From assembly GCA_020137815.1 (NCBI GenBank), contig CM035355.1:4140520-4204519 (forward strand): a stretch of 64,000 nucleotides of DNA, read 5' to 3'. Source of the DNA: Hormiphora californensis. Taxonomy: Eukaryota; Ctenophora; Tentaculata; Cydippida; Pleurobrachiidae. The position numbers were made by a program, and so were the translations under genes. The notes under the pieces are model-generated. The model saw only the letters and a program-made list of their open reading frames with translations. It was not told the origin of the DNA and searched no databases. Shown in pieces: positions 56,865-64,000 of the stretch (the stretch's first letter is position 1; the number at the start of each line of letters is the position of its first letter).

Positions 56865-59800
56865 AAGGGTGGGTGTGTATGTTCAGAGAATCCCTCACAC
56901 CGGAAGCTAATCTCTCACAGCATCTTTTGCTCAAAGTGTGAGGGGGTTGAAAAAGAAACGATATATGGCCCCGAGCTCGAAAAGAAGAGTAAAGGGAAAA
57001 GAGAATGAACAGACCGAGGTTATATCTGTCAGGCTAATGCTCTGACCACAGTTCTCGCCCGCTCCGCTTATTTGAACGAAATAAGAATAGGGTCAGGCCA
57101 ATGCTCCGACAGGTCATATATTGAAGAACTAAGTGGCTTTTAACTTCTTTTTTTAAGAAAGAGCATACATGTGGCGAATTTATAGTGATAATGACGGTAT
57201 AAATCATCATCATCTCTCTCTATATATCTCTCTCTCCCCTCTTTCTCCTTTTCTTCGCCACGTGCCGGCAAGATGGGTCTATATCCAAGGCAACGTCGTT
57301 AGCACCAGCCTCTCCCGGCTGCTGAATATCTATCATGGCACAATAGGGAGAGAGGGAGAGAGAGAGGGAGAGGGGGGAGAGAGAGAGGGGGGAGAGTTAA
57401 GAGTGAAAGAGAAGAGAGCCTCATTATCCTTATGGTTATTCACACTCAGTCACTTGTTACTGGTCCAAGCGTCCCCTCTCCCCCTCTCTCCCTCTCTCTC
57501 TCTCCCTCTCTCTCTCCATCCTTTTTTCCCTCCCTTCCCCTCACCCTCTTCCTCTCCTCTCCCTCCTTCTCTCTCTCCTCCTCCTCTTTTCCCTCGTTCT
57601 TGGTGGGTGGCTATCCTTTTCCCCCTTTTTTTCCCCCCTTCCCCCCGGGAACTTTGGCCCGACTTTTTTTTTTGGGGAAACTGAAAAAGGGGGGGAAAAA
57701 GGGAGGAATTTTTTGGGGAAAAAAGGGGCCCCCCCCCCCCCCCCCCCCTTTTTTGGGGGGAAAAGGGAAAAAAAAAGGGGGGGGGGGTGGGAAAAAGGGG
57801 GGGGGTTTTTTTTGGGGGTTTTTAAAATTTTTTTTTTTCCCCCTTTCCCCTCCCACCCTCTCCCCCCGCCCCTTTTTCTAAAAGGGAGGGGTTAAAAAAA
57901 AAAGGGGCCCCCCCCCCTCGGTTTGGGAAAAATCCCGGGGTTATTCGCCCGGCTTCTCACCAATTTCCCCCCCTTTCCCCCTTTTGCAAAAAAAAATTCC
58001 CCTCCCACGGCCCCTTTTCCCTTCTTTTTTCTTTTTTAAAAACATCTGTCCTTTTTATTTTTTTTCCCCTTTCCCTCTTTTCTTCCCCTCTTCCCCTCCC
58101 CCTTTTTTCCCCTCTTTTCTCCCCTTTTTTCCCGAATTTCCAGCCTCTTTCCCCCCCCCACCCCCCCCGCCTTTTCCCCTCTTTTTTTTTTAAAAAAATT
58201 TTAAAAAATTTTAAAAGGGGGGTTTGGGGAAAAAAAAAAACCCAATTCCTTTGGTTTTCCCCGCCCTTGACTTCCCCCCTCTCCCCTCTCTTCCCCCTCT
58301 CTCCCCCTTCTCTCTCCTCCCTTTCCTCCTAAAACCCCCTCTCTTTTTCCCCCTTTTTTCCCCCTCTTTCCCTCTCACCCCTTATGGTTCTTCCCGGGGT
58401 CATTTTTCCCGAATCCGGTCTCTTCTCTTTTTCTTCAAACCGGGGCTTTCCCCGTTCGGTTTTGTCTTTTTCCGGTTTTTACTCATCTTGCCCCCCCTTC
58501 GGGCTTCACCTCTGCTGATCCGGAGGGGAAATTGTTCAATTTAATGGGTATCTGGGTTTTGGGATCTGGCCATTTTCCCTATCATTCCTTCTCTTCCCTT
58601 GGACGGCCGGGAAAATTTTTTTTCCCTTGGCAGGCGGGCCTTCTCTCGGGTTCTATCTCAATCCCCCAAAAGGTTGGGTGGGGGGGGGGGGTGGGCCCCG
58701 GCCTCCCTCTCACCTCTTCCTTCGGTCGGTCCTGGTTTCCCCTTCTTTTTTTCCCTGTCGGGTTTTCTCTGGGGAATTCTCTCTCTCCTGTTCTTCTTCT
58801 CCTCCTCCCCCTTTCCCCTTTCCTCTCTCTTCTTCTCTTCTCGGTCCTCTTCCTCTCCTCTTCTCTCTCTCTTCTCTCTCCTCTCTTTTTTGGGCCCCTT
58901 GCGGTGCCAAGGGAAAAAGTGTGGAGAGGGAGATCAAGAAAGGGAGGGAGTGGTAAAGCATAAAGACCAAATGGCCCCATGATAGGACTACAATTATGGG
59001 GGACGGTGTGTGTATGTTTTCGGGAAAAGGCACCACGGCATGAGTCTTTGTTTTAGAATCTCACCCCCCCCACCCCCAACAGCTAATCACCATAATAAAC
59101 TGCTGCTCATGCATACACAACAATCTCACTCACAAATTGTTGAGTTACCCAACAACTCACAAATATAAAAGATGTTCTCGCCCTCAAACCCAACTATTAT
59201 ATCCCTCCATGACCCCCACTTATCAAATCAAAATGACCCCCTCTACCACAAGTAACCACTCCTCCTCTGTCAGGCCAATGCTCTCACCACAGTTCTCGTG
59301 CGCTCCTTATTTGAGAGAAATGAGAATAGGGTTAGGCCAATGCTCTGACAGCTTCTCCTAACCCCCTGACAATTCCACAGTGAAAGTTTCAAGACCCTCC
59401 CAGAGTGTCCCACCACCCACCAGTTTTATGGTAATTCCTGTCCGGGATCCTTCCAGAAAAGTTTCCTCTCCGCCCTCCGACAAGATATAAAGATGATAAG
59501 TCAGAATCTACCACCTGGAATCTGGGTTCGAGCGTTCGAGGATCGAATAGTAAGTTGATGTTCTCAATCATCCAAGCTGGTCCTGTGGATCACTAAATTA
59601 CAGTTTTAGTTGGGGATCTTGATTTTCACAGTTTATCCAAATTCCAAAATAGGCCGGGATAACCCAAATTCTTTCCAATACTACAAGATATTCAACTAAA
59701 AAAACCAGACTAATATCCCTCTCTTCAGTTTCAAAAATACCAAACTAATATCCCTCTCTTCAGTTTGAAAAATACCAAACTAATATCCCTCAGAACCTGT

Positions 59801-61717
59801 TGAGTTGCCTGATTGAGGGACCCCGAGATACGCCCTATGAAGGAGTCCTATTTGTATTCGATATCATGTTACCTAGCAACTACAAGAACAGTCCACCCAA
59901 CCTGCACTATGTCAGTTACAGCCAGACAAAACTGAATCCAAACCTTTATCCCTCCGGAAAGGTAACTACTGTCATGTCACTGACATTGTCATGTGTGTTA
60001 ACTTGCTCGACCCTATCTCACCCCCCCCCCCCCCCCCCCCTCACAACGCATATCACGATTTTGCATAAATATCATTCGGTTTTGTCAGGCGTCATCACAA
60101 CAACGTCCATACTCCATATTTGGGCATGTTCACGTTGTTATTCAGTGAAGCTCACAACAAAATTCAGGTGTGTTTGAGTCTGGTGGGAACTTGGGTAGGA
60201 AAAGGAACGGAAACGTGGACAGATAGCTCCAGTCTTCTTCAGCTGCTCATCTCAATCCAGGGCCTTGTCCTAAATTCAACACCTTACTATAATGAGGTAC
60301 AGATGATATGAAACAAAGTGAAACTAATGCCTCTCTTTCCGAAAGTGAAAGTAATACCTCGTTTTCCAAAGTGAAAGTAATACCTCGTTTTCCCAGGCCG
60401 GTTTCAACAAGTATAGGGAGACCCAGGGAGGAGAATTAAACACCAAACATTACAATGAGATGATCATACTGAAAATAAATGAGGTTTGTTTCAATTAATT
60501 AATTTTTAACTGGAAGCTGTTTTTTGCACAAACTCCCCACCTCAATCACTCACCTCAAAGTGAAAATGATGCCTCTCTTTGATTCTTGAAAATGAAAGTG
60601 AAAGTAATGCTTCTCCCTTTCAAAGTGAAAGTGAAAGTACTCCATAGATCCCTTTGAAAGTGAAAGTGAAAGTAATGTCTCTCCCTTTCTCAGCACACTG
60701 GCCAGATGTACCTAAACCCCCATGGAGCGTTCAAGGATGAGATCATTGCGTATTACGAGCTGCAAATCCCACGAACTATCCAACGATATGAAACACTTGT
60801 GAAATGTAAGTTATTTCATCTGAATCCTTATCCATAGATCATGTTTACTAATAATAGGCCGCCCTATCATGTACTATACTGTTATATAGGGGAGTTATTT
60901 CAGAAGATGCAATAAACTAAACCCACCATCTCTCTCATCCAGGTTCTAAGTCGGGTAAATGCGATGAAGCGGGCATTACATATCCACTGCTTCCCCTCTC
61001 AAAAGGAGTCATGGACTGCCTCCACATTTCCCTGTTACCCCTTCACACTATCATCATGTCAAAGACCGTCTTTGGAACGTCAGATCAAAAGCAACCCGAT
61101 TCCACAGAAACTGTATTGCCAGATGGTCAAATTCCTGCCGAAATTATGTTGCCCATTATAGCAACACCTGCAACAGAAACCCCTGCTCCTTCATCAACTA
61201 CAACAGAAACGACTGCTCCTTCATCAACTGCAACAGAAGCCCCTGCTCCTTCATCAACCCCAACAGAAACCCCTGCTCCTTCATCAACCCCAACAGAAAC
61301 TACCACTCCTACGAGTACATCAACTCCGACAACGAAACTAGGCCAAACCAATAAAGACACCAAATCTGAAGACAATCCAGGCGAGACTGGTGAGTTTTAT
61401 GTTTGATTTTTGATGGTGTAACACGAACACTGTTGTTTGCACACCCACACTTGTAATTTTGATAATTTTTTCACCGTGTATTATTTTGTTTACATATTTT
61501 TGTTATCAATCGGGAGATATAGAAATAAAATTGAAGTTGTTTTTATTGTTTTGAATTTTCAAGAAATTAACCCGTTTATATTTTCCTTGGTACCCCTTAT
61601 TATATTAAAGTTATTCATCATAATCAGTTTCCAAGACACTTCAATTCTCATATTATATCCCCACAATTAGCTGCAATGTCACAAAACATCCTCCTTTGGA
61701 ACACCCCACCCCCATGA
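45278..61717 (+). CDS. UBE2O: UBE2O-type E2/E3 hybrid ubiquitin enzyme, about 26 exons
   Basis: Large ubiquitin-conjugating enzyme that also selects substrates. Exons: 45278-45353, 45511-45621, 45747-45940, 46097-46275, 46461-46578, 46693-46805, 47032-47119, 47440-47542, 47690-48157, 48440-48526, 48597-48696, 48830-48917, 49636-49827, 50225-50362, 54003-54193, 54270-54458, 55175-55316, 55487-55948, 56166-56296, 59381-59549, 59794-59961, 60168-60296, 60397-60483, 60694-60805, 60943-61389, 61671-61717. About 1442 aa (human 1292). N-terminal conserved region includes CTVRLVGTN and NWLGYILQL; the CR2-like part includes [10 protein letters not shown] and IRWADG. The E2 fold starts with [12 protein letters not shown], and the catalytic cysteine is in [10 protein letters not shown] (about residue 1171), followed by GKGTETWT and [22 protein letters not shown] matches the family C-terminus, then a Thr/Pro/Ser-rich repeat tail. 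Uncertain: the 54193/54270 junction (an alternative acceptor at 54237 breaks frame) and the last exon, which is supported mainly by AATAAA at 61851. Confidence 0.9.
45366..45440. repeat. 12-bp tandem repeat, UBE2O intron 1
   Basis: About six copies of AGAGAGAGAAAT. Non-coding. Confidence 0.85.
49195..49265. repeat. (GA)n microsatellite, UBE2O intron 12
   Basis: Pure GA dinucleotides in the 718-base intron between exons ending 48917 and starting 49636. Nothing else assignable is seen in the intron. Confidence 0.9.
50568..53138. mobile_element. 2.57-kb nested palindromic element with TA flanks (UBE2O intron 14)
   Basis: Near-perfect inverted repeat with arms of about 1.27 kb and its centre near 51853 (a spacer of roughly 25 bases). 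Ends CCGCACGGCCCAAAAAAAAC and its complement from CCGCGCGGCCC, both abutting TA (50566-50567 and 53139-53140). Each arm contains a second, more diverged inverted repeat: about 50800-50960 pairs with about 50965-51130. Mirrored 62-64-codon frames are by-products. No transposase is recognised. Likely a Tc1/mariner-type non-autonomous or foldback element. Confidence 0.8.
54926..54985. mobile_element. Short hAT-like MITE family B, copy 2 (UBE2O intron 16)
   Basis: 60-bp element with ends CTGTCTGGCGGC and GTCGCCAGACAG. Flanks ATAGCTAG and ATATCTAG match at 7 of 8 positions. Confidence 0.75.
55018..55130. mobile_element. 113-bp TA-flanked MITE (UBE2O intron 16)
   Basis: Terminal inverted repeats CCCCCATCAAAAGTTTGC and GCAAACTTTTGATGGGGG, each next to TA (55016-55017 and 55131-55132). 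The inner part is also largely self-complementary (GATTCTTGATTC against GAATCAAGAATT). Ends 44 bases before exon 17. Confidence 0.82.
55537..55685 (+). repeat. In-frame 36-bp coding repeat in UBE2O
   Basis: Four copies of a 36-base unit encoding [12 protein letters not shown] inside exon 55487-55948. Three copies are identical and the last has an extra GNH. The repeat lies in a poorly conserved linker and keeps frame. Confidence 0.92.
56320..56402. promoter_or_regulatory. Cluster of four TGACGTCA (CRE) octamers in UBE2O intron
   Basis: Perfect TGACGTCA octamers at 56320-56327, 56346-56353, 56379-56386 and 56395-56402, embedded in a partial tandem repeat containing CATGTTGTCATGACGACG. It begins 24 bases after the donor of exon 56166-56296. 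CREB/ATF binding is inferred from the motif only. Confidence 0.55.
56744..56862. repeat. (GA)n microsatellite, UBE2O intron 19
   Basis: Long GA dinucleotide tract in the 3.1-kb intron between exons ending 56296 and starting 59381. Confidence 0.9.
57027..57113. mobile_element. MITE family C copy (UBE2O intron 19)
   Basis: Ends CTGTCAGGCTAATGCTC and GGCCAATGCTCCGACAG. The interior includes ACCACAGTTCTCG and a short inverted TTATTTGAACGAAATAAGAA. Target duplication is unclear. A second copy lies at 59270-59350 in the same intron. Confidence 0.7.
57450..58960. other. Homopolymer-rich low-complexity block, probable sequencing artefact
   Basis: Runs of C/T give way to phased homopolymers (long G, A, T and C runs one after another at about 57600-58300) unlike any other region except about 230-430. 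The pattern resembles low-quality consensus more than natural DNA. No coding sequence or element was recognised. It lies wholly inside UBE2O intron 19. Confidence 0.6.
59270..59350. mobile_element. MITE family C copy (UBE2O intron 19)
   Basis: 81-bp copy with ends CTGTCAGGCCAATGCTC and GGCCAATGCTCTGACAG. Flanking octamers CTCCTCCT and CTTCTCCT match at 7 of 8 positions, consistent with an aged 8-bp duplication. It ends 30 bases before the acceptor of exon 59381-59549. Confidence 0.78.
59708..59793. repeat. 35-bp tandem repeat carrying acceptor-like sites
   Basis: Three units beginning ACTAATATCCCTC. The first two contain CTCTTCAG, which looks like a splice acceptor; the third is shortened to CCCTCAG and is the real acceptor of exon 59794-59961, which opens the E2 domain. 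Confidence 0.8.
60318..60690. repeat. Degenerate AAGTGAAAGTAATGCCTC repeats in UBE2O introns
   Basis: Repeated units of about 18-24 bases with GAAAGTGAAAGT cores occur in the introns on both sides of exon 60397-60483. They surround but do not enter coding sequence. Confidence 0.65.
61173..61325 (+). repeat. Coding Thr/Pro/Ser-rich repeat in the UBE2O tail
   Basis: About six copies of a 30-base unit encoding [10 protein letters not shown]-like decamers after the last conserved UBE2O block. The result is a disordered mucin-like tail not present in the human protein as I know it. Confidence 0.85.
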
Positions 61718-64000
61718 CATGACGGAGATGAACTCTGTGTGAGAGTGGCAGAGAGTCCTACCGAAGAATAGACGGAGAGAAAACCGATACTCCTACATTC
61801 ACTCTCACGAAAACATTTAAACACAGTCATCCCACCAGTCGTGTCGGTGTAATAAAACCAGGTATAATATACCGTATATGTAATATGGTTTTGTAATAGT
61901 TAGCTGTTTTGTGTGTAACTGTGTGCTGCACATTACTTGAAGAGGTCCCCCAGCTGAACTTCATACATCGCTGGACACCCCCCCCCCTCGGTGGACCTCT
62001 CTGTCGTTCCTCTCAAATATCAGTGTGGTCGTCCCTCTCACACACACACGGACAGTTGTTCTATGTGTCTGTACTCTGTGTTATTGTGAACAATAATATA
62101 GTGGCCACGTGTTGTGTTTGTAGGTTGTAGTACAACCTGTGCAGTGTCCAGTGACTTGTTTTAGGTCCCACAAGTTTATAAATAACCTTTTCCCTCTGCT
62201 CAGCCTTGTTGTAGCTGTAGGTTCACCATGATTTCTCATCTCCTGAGGCAAGACAATTGCTGTACTTGGTCGCTAGCTGATACCATATGTCGCTAAACTT
62301 TGTTGTTATACAACCAGCTAAATCATTTAGTAAATGTCTGTCTGGCGCCGCACACCCCATCTGAACGCACTGAATCAAATCGTGGTCTGGCGGTGCCGAA
62401 CGTGGCGCCAGACAGCTAAAATAAAACAATAAGCTGCTAAACGTCGCTTTTCAAAGCTATTGTCCTAGGCGGTGTCTCCCCGACCCCATTGCTACCTGTT
62501 TCAATAATGCTAAATGTACTTTAAAATATTTGCTGTTCATGTTACGTCCGGTGTCTCACAAAAGACTGTGCAGCCTCTCCAAAAACCCGATTAGAATTGT
62601 TGAACAAGGGTAGAGATCCCTCGAGAGCCAGAGAGGGTCGAACAAGGCAGGGGTCCGGCGTCTCTCCCTGATGGTTGGTTTGTCAGATGGTACCTTGTTC
62701 ACACACGTATAGTCTGAAATGTTCACTCAACTGCATCGATCAGAATTCAGTCATGTTGTCAAATCCAGAGGGGAGCATAACGCGCGCTCGCACGTGCGGC
62801 TACACACAAACTGTGTGTGTGAGTGCGGGAGATAAAATCTCCCCTTTTCTCTCCCTGTTTCGTTACCGTCGTTTCATATTTCTTGTGTGTCTTGAATTTG
62901 GGCACGTCGCGCCCCCCATGTTCGCGCGCCCGTAGGGCGATCCCCTCCTACGGGGCTTGCCTGCTTCGCAGGCAAGTCTTGAATCTGATTGAATATCAGC
63001 CTCGTATGCCGTTTAGATGCCACATCGGATGTGACAACCGGTTCCAGGTTCAAATCCAGGTATGAATATGAGATTCCTCTCTCAGTTCCCTAAATCCTAA
63101 TTCCCACGTATAGAGGTTCTCTTGCCCGGTATAATGGTGCATCAGTTGGTGTCTAAATCTTCATAATACGGGCCTCTTAGGACATGATGTGACATGTTTA
63201 AATTGATCTCTAGTCCGGTGCGGCGTCCCTCAGCACTTAGGTCTCGGCTAGGAAGGGAGTGCTAGCTAGTTTCAACCCTAATTTGGGGGAAGGGAGGGTT
63301 AGCTTCCACTCCTTCTGGGGAAGGGAGGGTTTGCCAGCTCCTCCCAGCTAATGTTACTACCCAGCGTGCACCCATTTCCTAGGATTCACCTTTTGTAAAC
63401 CACACCATTACCATGATCTGCCATTAGTTATTACCATTATCACATCTCAGCTCTCTCTTTCTGTCTCACTATTATTACACACCGATATCTTTCGCTCTCC
63501 CTCTGAGCATTGCCAATAGTTCAGACTTACTTGCCGACCTGTTTCCACAGTCCATTTCCGGCTTGTCAGATCCTTTTCAAACCATGCAGTTTTCTCTGAA
63601 CACCCATAAATCTGATCTATAGCTCGCTATGATCTAGAGTCCCCCTCTTTCTATCTGATCACACCACCACGTTCTCGTTACGTGTTCTCACCGCTCTGTC
63701 AATAAGTTTCATTACTCAGTGGTAGGGGCACGTCATACCTAGATGTTATAAATCACTCTCCCTCGGTATAAGCAGATGATCGTCTTCGTCTATCTTTCTC
63801 TCTTTCTCTCTGCGACTTATGTTATTATCCCTCCTCTCTCTCTCTCTCACTATCCCTCTATCGCTATCTCTCAGTCTCAGAGTGTGCAAGTAATTGTGAT
63901 CATGATAATGTCAGTGTTGCCCACTCTGTACCACCACTGAACAGTTCCTTTGCCCCCCCCCTCTCTCGTCCCTGGAACAGCTGCTCCTAGTTGACACCTC
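61718..64000. other. Downstream non-coding region
   Basis: An AATAAA at 61851-61856 probably ends the UBE2O transcript. Beyond it I find MITE B copy 3 (62338-62415), a GC hairpin at about 62959-62979, CT-rich DNA near 63790-63870 and no supported gene. One possible exon lies at about 62980-63059. Confidence 0.55.
62338..62415. mobile_element. Short hAT-like MITE family B, copy 3
   Basis: 78-bp element with ends CTGTCTGGCGCC and GGCGCCAGACAG. It shares ACCCCATCTGA with the reverse complement of copy 1 (31822-31879). Flanking octamers do not match well. Confidence 0.68.

Noticed and set aside
62940-62980. Hairpin with CTTGCCTGC/GCAGGCAAG resembling a bacterial intrinsic terminator
   Set aside because: No U-tract follows and the setting is eukaryotic; more likely a repeat fragment.

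Overview
The window is nuclear DNA from an intron-rich animal. All protein genes except the first are split by GT-AG introns. The encoded proteins are animal-type: METTL25B-like, PSMD2/RPN1, eIF4A, NEK9 and UBE2O. Gene density is high, with neighbours only 0.1 to 1.2 kb apart in places. Introns carry long (CT/GA)n tracts, minisatellites and small DNA transposons. An early-branching invertebrate such as a sponge would fit, but nothing in the sequence proves the phylum.

Layout. 1-2628: pyrimidine/purine microsatellite DNA leading to a promoter. 2629-4041 (+): single-exon METTL25B-like methyltransferase. 4138-6698 (+): C2H2 zinc-finger gene that needs two frame corrections. 6699-10511: non-coding, with a 14-bp minisatellite of about 53 copies and a 34-bp minisatellite that ends just upstream of the next start codon. 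10512-23200 (+): PSMD2/RPN1, 18 exons, about 907 aa. 24016-30719 (+): eIF4A, 11 exons, 399 aa. 31918-44212 (-): NEK9-type kinase with RCC1 repeats and coiled coil, 28 exons, 1280 aa, carrying an unusual N-terminal domain. 45278 to about 61717 (+): UBE2O-type E2/E3 enzyme, about 26 exons. NEK9 and UBE2O are head-to-head across about 1.07 kb. 61718-64000: no convincing gene.

The genes are housekeeping functions and not a cluster with one pathway. PSMD2 (proteasome) and UBE2O (ubiquitin ligase) both serve protein turnover, eIF4A serves translation and NEK9 serves mitosis.

The less ordinary content is mobile. Four copies of a ~98-113 bp element each have their own exact 8-bp target duplication and carry two CCAAT boxes plus a GTCACGTGAC palindrome. 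Two further small hAT-like families occur, one represented by a 23-bp remnant. Three large palindromic elements sit in introns. One of them has ends reading CACAGTGGCC with identical 5-bp flanks, which resembles Transib/RAG signals. Another is a 2.57-kb palindrome whose arms are themselves older palindromes. Several single-base frame breaks and a homopolymer-rich block (about 57.6-58.6 kb) point to residual assembly errors.
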